Shown here: positions 44,258 to 52,991 of the stretch, piece by piece
Position numbering within the stretch: position 1 is the first letter of the stretch
Layout of the letters: every line of letters begins with the position of its first letter
Assembly: GCF_031951985.1 (NCBI RefSeq)
Contig: NZ_JAVLVU010000001.1
Coordinates: forward strand, 1,240,001-1,304,000
DNA from: Mucilaginibacter terrae
Lineage (GTDB): Bacteria; Bacteroidota; Bacteroidia; Sphingobacteriales; Sphingobacteriaceae
Direction of reading: 5' to 3'
Length of the DNA stretch: 64,000 bases
The notes under the pieces: model-generated
The model's database searches: none
Told to the model about the DNA's origin: nothing
What the model saw: only the letters and a program-made list of their open reading frames with translations
Made by a program: the position numbers and the translations under genes

Positions 44258-45844
44258 TTAATTGTGCGAACTGATGCTATCGCTTATTCTGAAATAATCA
44301 ACATCAACGTATCCGCCCACAGCTGCCGTAGCATAATTAAATATGCCAAAACGGTAGCCCATAAAATGTGGTATGGTGTAGGCCATTTGTAGAGTTGTAC
44401 CTATTAGCGTCCAGGTATTACCATCCAAACTATAATAGAAATAGGCTTTATCGGTACGGTTTTTAAAATCACATTCGGCCTTTAGATAAATCTTATTTTG
44501 TGTAAGCGGCAAAGTAGCGGCTTCAACAGGAGTTTTGGTTTGCCCGTTAACCATGACGATGTGTTTTTTGCCATCCAGCATTTTCACACCTACCCATCCG
44601 TATCGTTGCTGCAAAAGTAGCAGTCCGGCACAGTCGCCATCTTTCATTTTTGAAACATCAATAGCTATTGACCCCGAACTTACCGGGCCAATGGTACGTT
44701 GCGTAAGCGTATTCCGGGCCAGCATAATGGATGTATCAATTCGTCCGGTTGTTAAACGCAGGTAGCCTGCACGGGCATTTACCGACCATAGTGTATTATC
44801 AGGGTTATGATTCCACTGCCAAATCAATGGCAAAGCCGCATCTCCCTTACGCCTCGAAAACTCATCGGATGCAACCAATGACGGGATGAGGCCTTTGCTT
44901 GCCGGTAAATCGAGCGTTTCGAGTACTTTACCATTTACACCCAAAACCGGCCAGCCGTTTTCCCAGGTAACAGGTACCATGTAAGGTATACGGCCTACCG
45001 CTCCATTATCCCTAAAAAGATATGCATACCATTTGTCTTCAGGTGTGCTAATCAATCCGCCCTGGGCTACACCTTTATCCTGCAAGGCAATGCGCCCTTC
45101 GTAAGGCCCTGTCAATTTATCGGCACGGTGAATTATAACCGTGCGCATACCTCCTTTTGGCCAGCTGATATTGAAAAGATAATACTTGCCTTTAACTTTG
45201 AACAGCTGCGACCCTTCGGCAGGTAAACCGCCATCGGTACCTGATATAGCTGTTGCATTTTCAATTATTGTCTGCGGTTTAAAATCGGGGTTAAGACCAG
45301 TTAAATCGCTGTTTAGCTGGGCCAGCATAATGCGCCCGCTGCCATAAAGCATATAAGCCTTGCCATCTTCATCAAAAAATAAAGAATGATCGTGTAATGC
45401 CGGTTTGAATGATGTTACCTTCCAGGGGCCATTTTCGATATTATTTGTACTGTAGATGTAAGTGGTGTTGGTAGTGCCTGAAAAGGTACTTACATAATAC
45501 TTACCCTTATGCTCGCGCAAACTGCTCGCCCATGAACCGCGCCCGTAAGTGCTTTTGCCATTTATCAAATCCAGTTCGTTTGTGTGTGCCAGCGTATCAT
45601 AAGCATAACCCACCATCGACCAATTTACCAGGTCTTTTGATTTCATGATGGGTAAACCCGGGCTCATGTGCATGGTAGTGCTGCTCATGTAATAAACATT
45701 ACCCACCCTGATCATTGAAAGATCTGGAACATCAGCATAAACTGTTGGGTTTGATGCTTTTTGTGCAATCACATTATTAGTTACTCCTACGGCTATACCG
45801 AGTAAGCACAATGCGCCCAACGCACTTTTTTTAAAAATAAACAT
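44258..45844 (-). CDS. GH43 enzyme with C-terminal beta-sandwich
   Basis: A 528-residue secreted protein (signal to NNVIAQ). The propeller starts VYADVPDLSMIRVGNVYYM with the base Asp in VPDLS. HDHSLFFDEDGKAYMLYG has the modulator Asp, and GLPAEGSQLFK the acid Glu. The C-terminal half (about 335-525) is the concanavalin-like C2 domain of xylosidase/arabinofuranosidase GH43 proteins (YGWVGVKMLDGKK, FYYSLDGNTWTLIG). It is the first gene of the - strand run and faces the divergent GH43 across the regulatory region. Confidence 0.9.
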   Translation of the reverse strand: MFIFKKSALGALCLLGIAVGVTNNVIAQKASNPTVYADVPDLSMIRVGNVYYMSSTTMHMSPGLPIMKSKDLVNWSMVGYAYDTLAHTNELDLINGKSTYGRGSWASSLREHKGKYYVSTFSGTTNTTYIYSTNNIENGPWKVTSFKPALHDHSLFFDEDGKAYMLYGSGRIMLAQLNSDLTGLNPDFKPQTIIENATAISGTDGGLPAEGSQLFKVKGKYYLFNISWPKGGMRTVIIHRADKLTGPYEGRIALQDKGVAQGGLISTPEDKWYAYLFRDNGAVGRIPYMVPVTWENGWPVLGVNGKVLETLDLPASKGLIPSLVASDEFSRRKGDAALPLIWQWNHNPDNTLWSVNARAGYLRLTTGRIDTSIMLARNTLTQRTIGPVSSGSIAIDVSKMKDGDCAGLLLLQQRYGWVGVKMLDGKKHIVMVNGQTKTPVEAATLPLTQNKIYLKAECDFKNRTDKAYFYYSLDGNTWTLIGTTLQMAYTIPHFMGYRFGIFNYATAAVGGYVDVDYFRISDSISSHN

Positions 45845-46236
45845 TTATAGGTCAATTGGTTAATGAACGTATTAGGTATTGTACATTTAAATAGCATGAC
45901 CATGAATATCGGCAGGTAAGAGAGCTGACATTCATGGCTTTAAAAGCCTATGGTTACAAATGCTAATAAACATTAAAACACATCAAATTAACTATACAAA
46001 TGTTCAATATGCTTGGCTAAATGTTCATTAATTAAATGAGAATGACTGCAACGCCATTTCAAAAGTATATTATTAAGTATTTTGAATAGTTGAGTTAGCA
46101 AATCTTTTGTGCTGTATTAGCTAAGCTTAAACATAACTACCTGTGATTTGAACATTTGAACAGCACGCTAACCTATTACTCAGGTAATTTTATAACCAAG
46201 ACTAACTGATTATTTATCTTACTTATTTACTACAAA
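45845..46236. promoter_or_regulatory. Divergent promoter region with clustered TTGAACATTTG motifs
   Basis: 392 non-coding bases between two divergent GH43 genes. The 11-mer TTGAACATTTG occurs on the + strand at 46148-46158 and on the - strand at 45997-46007. A further TTGAACA is at 46156-46162, and ATGAACATTT (- strand) at 46019-46028. The two - strand copies are 21 bases apart. Such spaced repeats suit an AraC-type (HTCS) dimer. No clear TAnnTTTG element is seen. Confidence 0.55.
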
Positions 46237-47907
46237 ATGGTAAAATCTTTTTTTTGTATTGCTGCATTAATTTGTGGCTTACAGGCTGCTGTATTAGCTC
46301 AAGCGCAGGTTACAAACCCTATCCTATCCGGCTTTTACCCCGACCCAAGTATTGTTAGGGTTGATAAGGATTATTACCTCGTTAACTCCACATTTGCTTA
46401 CTTCCCGGGTATACCGGTTTTTCATAGTAAGGACTTAAAAAACTGGGAACAAGTTGGCAACGTGATAGACAGACCGACACAGATGACCTTTATGGGCGAC
46501 CGTGTTACCCGCGGACTATTTGCACCAGCCATTAATTACCATAAGGGTACTTATTATATCACCTGTACGCAAATTGACCAAAAAGGAAACTTTATAATGA
46601 CGGCTAAAAATCCGGCTGGCCCATGGAGCGACCCAACATGGTTGCCTCAGGTACGCGGTATCGATCCATCATTGTTTTTTGACCAGGATAAAGCTTATGT
46701 AGTGTACAATGGAGATGCGCCGGATAATAAATCATTATACAGCGGGCATCGCACCATACGCATGTACGAGCTTGATCCAACAACTTTAAAGGTAACCGGC
46801 GAAAACCAGATACTGGTAAATGGCGGTGTTGACATTACTAAAAAACCGGTTTGGATTGAAGGCCCACATATTATGAAAGTAGGTAACTGGTATTATTTAT
46901 ATGCTGCCGAAGGCGGCACCTCGGTCAATCACTCTGAAGTAGTTTTTCGTAGTAAAACCGTAAACGGCCCATACGTACCTTATGAAAAAAACCCGATCTT
47001 AACGCAAAGAGATTTACCCGCTGACCGGAAAAATCCTATTACATCGGCGGGCCACGCCGAGTTTGTAACCGGGCCCGATGGTAAAACTTATGCTGTATTC
47101 TTGGCTGTGCGCCCTTACGAGGGTAATTATTATAACACTGGGCGTGAAACTTTTCTGGCTCCGGTAGCATGGAAAGATGAATGGCCGGTTATTAACCCCG
47201 ATAGCAAAGAAATTCCATACAAATTCACGCTGCCTTATCCCGAGGTTAAACTTGCCAATCAAAAACCTCAAAGCGGTAACTTTGCGTACCAAACCAATTT
47301 TTCTAAAGGCATTGATGCATCGTTCCTGTTTTTGCGCACTCACGAACCAGGCTGGCTTACAACCAATAAAACCGGTGGCTTAACCATGCTTTTAAGCAAA
47401 GAAACCTGTATGGGTAAAGGCCATCCATCATTTGTAGGTAAACGTCAACAGCATATTAAGTGTGAGGCTACAACAACTTTAAAGTTCAATGCCAATAGCC
47501 AAAATGAAAAAGCCGGTTTGCTGGCATTTCAGGATGAGCGGCATTTTTATTTTGCCTGCCGCTCAAAAGACAGTGCAGGGCATGCCGTTGTACAGTTATA
47601 TAAATCTTCAGCCACTGCTGAAAAAATGGAACTAATGGCCGAGCAGGTATTAAAACAGCCAAACGAAGACTTAAAACTAAGAGTTACAGCCAACGGCGAT
47701 ACATATGGTTTTGATTATGCAGAAGGAAAACAAAACTGGCAGGTTTTAAAAGACCAGGTTGATGGGAAGTTTTTGAGCACACAGGTAGCAGGTGGCTTTA
47801 TTGGTACTTTGTTTGCACTATACGGCACCTCAGCAGGCTCGGAATCGAACAATAAGACTACATTTAAAGATCTTTCGTACAAAGGAGACGACGACATATA
47901 TAAATAA
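46237..47907 (+). CDS. GH43 beta-xylosidase (XynB-like)
   Basis: A 556-residue secreted protein (signal to AAVLAQ). The GH43 propeller begins GFYPDPSIVRVDKDYYLVNSTF... in the style of xylan beta-xylosidases, with the base Asp in YPDPS, the modulator Asp in RGIDPSLFF, and the acid Glu in VWIEGPHIM. HSKDLKNWEQVG is also typical. Residues about 350-555 are the C2 beta-sandwich that closes the active site (QERHFYFACR-like region near 430). It is the only GH43 on the + strand and is transcribed alone, ending at the 47931 hairpin. Release of xylose from xylo-oligosaccharides is the likely role. Confidence 0.9.
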   Translation: MVKSFFCIAALICGLQAAVLAQAQVTNPILSGFYPDPSIVRVDKDYYLVNSTFAYFPGIPVFHSKDLKNWEQVGNVIDRPTQMTFMGDRVTRGLFAPAINYHKGTYYITCTQIDQKGNFIMTAKNPAGPWSDPTWLPQVRGIDPSLFFDQDKAYVVYNGDAPDNKSLYSGHRTIRMYELDPTTLKVTGENQILVNGGVDITKKPVWIEGPHIMKVGNWYYLYAAEGGTSVNHSEVVFRSKTVNGPYVPYEKNPILTQRDLPADRKNPITSAGHAEFVTGPDGKTYAVFLAVRPYEGNYYNTGRETFLAPVAWKDEWPVINPDSKEIPYKFTLPYPEVKLANQKPQSGNFAYQTNFSKGIDASFLFLRTHEPGWLTTNKTGGLTMLLSKETCMGKGHPSFVGKRQQHIKCEATTTLKFNANSQNEKAGLLAFQDERHFYFACRSKDSAGHAVVQLYKSSATAEKMELMAEQVLKQPNEDLKLRVTANGDTYGFDYAEGKQNWQVLKDQVDGKFLSTQVAGGFIGTLFALYGTSAGSESNNKTTFKDLSYKGDDDIYK

Positions 47908-47930
47908 TTGCCTTTTACAATTCATTACAA

Positions 47931-47968
47931 AACAAAGGCCGCTTTGCAAAAAGTGGCCTTTGTTTTTA
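47931..47968. terminator. Bidirectional terminator between GH43 and the HTCS gene
   Basis: AACAAAGGCCGC (47931-47942) pairs with GTGGCCTTTGTT (47953-47964), with one wobble and a ten-base loop. T-rich sequence follows on both strands. It serves the converging GH43 (+) and HTCS (-). Confidence 0.88.
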
Positions 47969-48010
47969 CTTGTATTCTTAATTAAGAGTGGTAACCAGTA
48001 ATAATTTTAA

Positions 48011-51000
48011 CTAAGACGCCACATCTGTTTTAGAGCGTACAGGTTTTCTTTTTTGACTTACATATTCAGATGGTAGCATTTGGTATTTAGCCTTGAATGA
48101 TTTGGCAAAGTAATTTGGCGTGGCAAATCCTACGGTGTACGCAATCTGGGCAATATTTAGATCGCTATTCTCCAACAGCATGGCGGCCTTTTCCAATTTA
48201 ATGGATCTGATAAACTCTACTGGGGAAAGCCCCGTTATTTCCAGCAATTTATTGTACAGCGATCCCCGGCTCATGCCAATATGCCTGCTCAAATCTTCAA
48301 CCGATAGCTGTGTATTAGTTAAATTCTCTTCGATGTACTTTAGTACCGATCTTAATAACCTTTCGTTACCCGATTCTACCTTAAGCTCGGTTGTGGCCAA
48401 TTTAACCTGTTTGGTGTATGTGTTTTTTAAGGTACGGTTTAAGGTAAGCAAGTTTTTAATACGTACATTAAGTATATCAAAGCTAAAAGGCTTATTTAAA
48501 TAATCGTTTGCGCCCGAAGCTAACCCTTTGAGTTGTTTCTCTTCGCCTGATGATGCAGTGAGCAGAATAACAGGAATATGACCTGTTCTTTTATCTCCTT
48601 TAATTTTCTGACTTAGCTCCAATCCATCCATGTATGGCATCATCACATCACTTACAACCAGTTCGGGGTGGCTGGCTAAGGTTTTTTGCCAACCTTCTTT
48701 ACCGTTAGCTGCCTCAATAACCCTGTAATGCGATTTCAGGTTATCACGCAAGAAAAATCGAAAATCCTCATTGTCTTCCACTATCAATATCAATGGCAAA
48801 TTATCATTTCCTAACACTTCATGTTCTGTTAACTCATTAGACAGGCGGACATCCGGTTTTAAATCTACCTCATCAATAGCGGGCTCCTTTGCAAGAGGTT
48901 CAGCCTCGATTAGTATATCAGGCTCAACCGTTTGGAACGGCAACTCAATCCTGAAAGTTGTTCCTACTCCCTCTGTGCTATTAACACTAATTTGCCCGCC
49001 ATGCATTTGTACAAATTCGCGCACGATGGACAGGCCTATACCGCTACCCTGATCAGGTACTGCGCTTGAACTCTTACTTTGATAAAATCGCTCAAAAATT
49101 AATGCCTGGCTGTTCTTTTCTATCCCTACCCCGGTGTCGGAAACTTCAATAATAAGTGTGTTCTCTGTATCGCCCTCCAACGAATGTTGTAGGTATGTAA
49201 CCAACATCACCTTGCCTCCCCCCGAACTAAATTTAAAGGCATTAGACAGCAGATTGAAAAGTATACGTTCCAGTTTATTAGGATCATAGGCCATATGCAA
49301 TCGGTCAACCGAGGTATTGATAATGAATGCGATCTGCTTCTTCTCAGACAAGTCCTGAAATGACTCGCAAACCTCAAGGATAAATGAAATTACATCTCCC
49401 TTAATTAAATTCAGCTTCAATTCACGCTCTTCAATTTTCCTAAAATCAAGTAATTGATTAACCAGGTTAAGTAAGCGGCGTGTATTTCTTTTAACCACTT
49501 TTAATTGAATGATCGAATCGCCGTCCAAATTCTTCTGGTTCATCATTTTATCAACCGGACCCATAATTAATGAGATAGGTGTACGGAGATCGTGACTAAG
49601 ATTTGTGAGAAATTTAATTTTTAACCGGTCTAACTCGTGCAGACGTTCGGCCTCTCTTTTGCTATGTTCCTGTGTAAACTCGCGTTTAAGTTTTTGAATG
49701 CCACGGTAACGGATAACTAACAGTGAAGATATAGCCAACCCAACATAAAAAAGGTAAGCCCATATGGTCATCCAGAAAGGCGGATCGATACGTATTTCTA
49801 ATAAAGCCGGTTTATTGTTCCATATTCCGTCGTTATTACTCGCTTTAACCTCAAAAACATATGTGCCTGGACTTAAGTTAGTATAGTAAGCAGTTGTTTT
49901 TGTACCCGCGTTTATCCAGTCTTTATCAAATCCTTTTAACCGGTATTGGTAGCGGTTTTGCCGGGGACTGGTAAAATTTAATGCAACAAAACTAATAGAG
50001 AAGTTTTGCTTGTAAGTAAGCGTAGCGTTTTTAGCAACTGAAATATCCGCATCAAGCATAGTTGAATCTGTACCTGAAATAGTTTTATTGCCTACTTTAA
50101 GTTCGGTAAAAATAATTTCGGGCACACGCCTGTTAAATTTAATAGCCTGTGGGTCAATAAAGTTAAGCCCTTCCCCTCCTCCAAAATACAGTGTACCATT
50201 TTTTGCAAGCAAGCCTGCACCATTTTTAAAAGAACTAAACTGCAATCCGTTATAGTAGCTGTAATTTGTAATCCTACCGTTTGATGGGGTTAGCCAGCTT
50301 ACGCCTTTGTTCGTGCTCATCCATATTCTGCCATTACGGTCTTGTAACAAGGCATGAATAACACCGTCGGCAAGCCCGTTTTTATCAGTAAGCAGCTCAA
50401 TCTTCTTTAAACTTGCGTTTATTTTCATTAATCCATCGCCTGCGGTACCAACCCACATGTTGCCATTCTGGTCTTCAGCGAATGTATTGATTTTATTACT
50501 TGGCAATGCTCCGCTAAACTGGTTTAATGCTTCAAAATTTCGCTTACGCGGGTCATATACAGCTATTCCAGTACCATATGATCCAACCCACATACGGCCT
50601 TGCTTATCTTCTTCCAGTGCCCTTATATAACCATTCAAGGGTATAAACTGCATATTTTCACCTTCTATAGGCGGGCCATATTTTAAGAATGATTTTGTGC
50701 GTGGATCATAAACATTTACCCCACCACCATTGGTACCAACCCACATACGGCCTGCCTTGTCTTCCTTTAAGCAAAATACTTCATTGCTGTTCAAAGCCTG
50801 GTCGGTACTTCCTTTAGCAAAATGAGTTATACTTCCATTGGCAGGGTCGAGCCTGAAAAGTCCTGATTGATAAGTACCTATCCATAAACTACGGTCGCGG
50901 CTGCGTTCAAGTGCAAGTATTTTGAGGTTTGATGACTCAACCCCGGGCACATGTAATGGAATGTGTTCAAAAAGGCCGGTAGTGGGATGATAAATACTCA

Positions 51001-52174
51001 GGCCTCCACCATCGGTACCTACATATATATCACCATTATCTCCATAAGCCAATGAACTTACAAATGGAGCATTAAGGCCAAAAACATCATATGGGTTGCT
51101 TTTTTTTAAGCTAAAAAATGTTAGGTTTCTATCGTATTTATTAATACCTGCATCATATGTGCCTATCCAGGTAATACCGTCGCGGTCGTTCAAAATGCTC
51201 TTAACAACACGTCCGGATATGCTCGACACATCGCGCCCCACCGGAAAATAATGCCGCATGTTGCCTGTTTTTATATCCAGGATGTTCAGGCCATCTTCGG
51301 TGCCTATCCACAGGTTGTTTGCATTATCGGCACTTATTGTATAAATAGTATTATCGCTTAATGCGCGCGGCCCGTTACCAGTTGTTATGTTATTAAAATT
51401 ATTGTTAACACGGCTATAATTGCTTAAGCCGCTGTTTGTACCAAACCATAAACTGCCCAATTTATCCTCAGTAATAGTTTTAACCAAATCTGAGCAAATG
51501 GTTTTTTCATCTCCGTTACGATGTTTGTAAGCAGTAAAATCTTTTCTATTTGCGTTGTGGCTAAACAAGCCATACTTTGTTCCGATCCATATCAACCCTG
51601 TTCTGTCTGCATAAACAGATAGAACCTCCCCGCGCCCAACTTGCCAAGGCACTTTTTTATCATTACCAAATTTAGTTACCTGGTTAGTGCGCGGATTAAG
51701 CATATTGAGCCCACCTAATGTGGCAACCCAAATATTGCCTTTATTATCGCTGCAAATGCCTTTTATGTTGCCGCTTGATAAACCGTCTCCAATTAAACTT
51801 TCCTTGTAATGGAAAAAATTATTCTTACGCCGGTCGTATAAATGCAGCCCTGCGCTGGTGCCTACCCATAGCCTGCCCTGCTTATCTTCATGTAAGCTCG
51901 AAACCTCGTTGCTACGGATGCTGGTTGAATCTTTAATATCATGCCGGTAGATCACAAAATTTAAACCGTTAAATTTTGTAAGCCCGTCTTCAGTAGCAAA
52001 CCATAGCAGGCCGTAACTGTCTTTTAAAAATGCATTAATAGTATTTGAAGGCAAACCATCCTTTGATGTAATTGAAGTAAAGTGTAGTTCCTGTTGTTGA
52101 GCATGTAAGCTTTGCTGAAGCAAAAGCATGAATATTAAGCTCACTAATAGGCGGTAGTGTAATGGTCTTATCAT
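48011..52174 (-). CDS. Hybrid two-component system regulator (HTCS) of the xylan locus
   Basis: A 1387-residue one-protein signal system. Signal peptide (to SLHAQ); two beta-propellers of Reg_prop repeats (about 30-690, repeated LWVGT/MWVGT/IWIGT); Y_Y_Y domain (about 715-790, LSPGTYVFEVKA); membrane helix (about 795-815); HisKA with His861 in NLSHDLRTP; ATPase (about 970-1085, VSDTGVGI, GSGIGLSIV); receiver with Asp1176 in VVSDVMMPYMDG; AraC-type DNA-binding domain (about 1285-1375, MSRGSLYNKLLEITGLSP, AYTVGFATPNYFAKSF). HTCS proteins bind an oligosaccharide in the periplasm and activate their own locus. Flanking xylan enzymes make xylo-oligosaccharides the likely signal. Confidence 0.95.
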   Translation of the reverse strand: MIRPLHYRLLVSLIFMLLLQQSLHAQQQELHFTSITSKDGLPSNTINAFLKDSYGLLWFATEDGLTKFNGLNFVIYRHDIKDSTSIRSNEVSSLHEDKQGRLWVGTSAGLHLYDRRKNNFFHYKESLIGDGLSSGNIKGICSDNKGNIWVATLGGLNMLNPRTNQVTKFGNDKKVPWQVGRGEVLSVYADRTGLIWIGTKYGLFSHNANRKDFTAYKHRNGDEKTICSDLVKTITEDKLGSLWFGTNSGLSNYSRVNNNFNNITTGNGPRALSDNTIYTISADNANNLWIGTEDGLNILDIKTGNMRHYFPVGRDVSSISGRVVKSILNDRDGITWIGTYDAGINKYDRNLTFFSLKKSNPYDVFGLNAPFVSSLAYGDNGDIYVGTDGGGLSIYHPTTGLFEHIPLHVPGVESSNLKILALERSRDRSLWIGTYQSGLFRLDPANGSITHFAKGSTDQALNSNEVFCLKEDKAGRMWVGTNGGGVNVYDPRTKSFLKYGPPIEGENMQFIPLNGYIRALEEDKQGRMWVGSYGTGIAVYDPRKRNFEALNQFSGALPSNKINTFAEDQNGNMWVGTAGDGLMKINASLKKIELLTDKNGLADGVIHALLQDRNGRIWMSTNKGVSWLTPSNGRITNYSYYNGLQFSSFKNGAGLLAKNGTLYFGGGEGLNFIDPQAIKFNRRVPEIIFTELKVGNKTISGTDSTMLDADISVAKNATLTYKQNFSISFVALNFTSPRQNRYQYRLKGFDKDWINAGTKTTAYYTNLSPGTYVFEVKASNNDGIWNNKPALLEIRIDPPFWMTIWAYLFYVGLAISSLLVIRYRGIQKLKREFTQEHSKREAERLHELDRLKIKFLTNLSHDLRTPISLIMGPVDKMMNQKNLDGDSIIQLKVVKRNTRRLLNLVNQLLDFRKIEERELKLNLIKGDVISFILEVCESFQDLSEKKQIAFIINTSVDRLHMAYDPNKLERILFNLLSNAFKFSSGGGKVMLVTYLQHSLEGDTENTLIIEVSDTGVGIEKNSQALIFERFYQSKSSSAVPDQGSGIGLSIVREFVQMHGGQISVNSTEGVGTTFRIELPFQTVEPDILIEAEPLAKEPAIDEVDLKPDVRLSNELTEHEVLGNDNLPLILIVEDNEDFRFFLRDNLKSHYRVIEAANGKEGWQKTLASHPELVVSDVMMPYMDGLELSQKIKGDKRTGHIPVILLTASSGEEKQLKGLASGANDYLNKPFSFDILNVRIKNLLTLNRTLKNTYTKQVKLATTELKVESGNERLLRSVLKYIEENLTNTQLSVEDLSRHIGMSRGSLYNKLLEITGLSPVEFIRSIKLEKAAMLLENSDLNIAQIAYTVGFATPNYFAKSFKAKYQMLPSEYVSQKRKPVRSKTDVAS

Positions 52175-52615
52175 AAAAGGTGTTAAAACACAGAGCTATG
52201 AGCTAAGATATTCTTTTTTCAAAACAACTTATAGTTTTAAAAACAAACACTTAACTGAAGAACTGATGCTTTTTTTAATTGGTTTAGCAAATATAGACTA
52301 AACCTATTCAATGCTCATGGAACTAATGTATTTTTTGATGCGACTATAGTTTAGTCAAAAGTTGCATACGCATAACCGATTTATTTATAAAATACAATAA
52401 GTCAAATACTTATACCAAACACTGCTTCTTTTTAATCGCAATAGATTTCAACATTTGTAATAATTATTGTTTAACTGAAAGAAAACGCTATAAACATTCT
52501 TTGCCTACTTATGCAGAAATGAATATTAGGTCATGGCCAGCATTTAATAGCTTTACTTATGTTTTAACACAGCAAGGCTTATTAGCTATTTGAGTAATTT
52601 CCTAACCAAAAAAGT
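52175..52615. other. Divergent region between HTCS and small GntR gene
   Basis: 441 A/T-rich bases with no supportable gene. It holds TTCAACATTTG (52447-52457), one base different from the TTGAACATTTG motif of the GH43 promoter region, and a -7-like element for the HTCS gene listed separately. No stable hairpin is evident. Confidence 0.45.
52288..52295 (-). promoter_or_regulatory. Candidate -7 element for the HTCS gene
   Basis: TATATTTG on the - strand matches TAnnTTTG, 113 bases before the ATG. No TTG is found at the proper -33 distance, so the call is weak. Confidence 0.3.
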
Positions 52616-52906
52616 ATGTTACCTATAACCATGATCAATTGGATTCCCAATTACTTGTCAAACATGCCGCTACATTTGCAGCTGGCAAAATCAGTAAAGC
52701 AAAGAATTATTAATCAAACACTCCGGTATGGTCAAATCCTCCCTGCAACAAAAGATATTGGCATACGGCTTGGTATTTCTGCACAAATCATAAAATCTGC
52801 ATATATTGAGTTGCAAAATGAAAGCCTTGGGTTATTACAGAACAACGGAACTTTTGCAATAACCATTAAAACCCAGGTAATGAAGATAAATACACTGCAT
52901 TCCTGA
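52616..52906 (+). CDS. Very small GntR-type winged-helix protein
   Basis: A 96-residue protein made up almost wholly of a GntR-type winged helix: PLHLQLAKSVKQRIINQTL (helix 1), QILPATKDIGIRLGISAQIIKSAYIEL (helices 2-3), and the wing LGLLQNNGTFAI. GntR regulators normally add an effector domain, and even the short YtrA type has about 20-30 further residues. Here only about ten residues follow, so it either works as a bare DNA-binding dimer or needs a partner. It lies 85 bases before the GH3 xylosidase on the same strand and is divergent from the HTCS gene, so local regulation is likely. An ATG at codon 6 is an alternative start. Confidence 0.7.
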   Translation: MLPITMINWIPNYLSNMPLHLQLAKSVKQRIINQTLRYGQILPATKDIGIRLGISAQIIKSAYIELQNESLGLLQNNGTFAITIKTQVMKINTLHS

Positions 52907-52991
52907 AAAACCATTTAAAATTATAAACCAACCATTTAACACCCGGTGATTTGTACCGGCTTAACCTGTTACAACCAAAACTTATTGTAAA

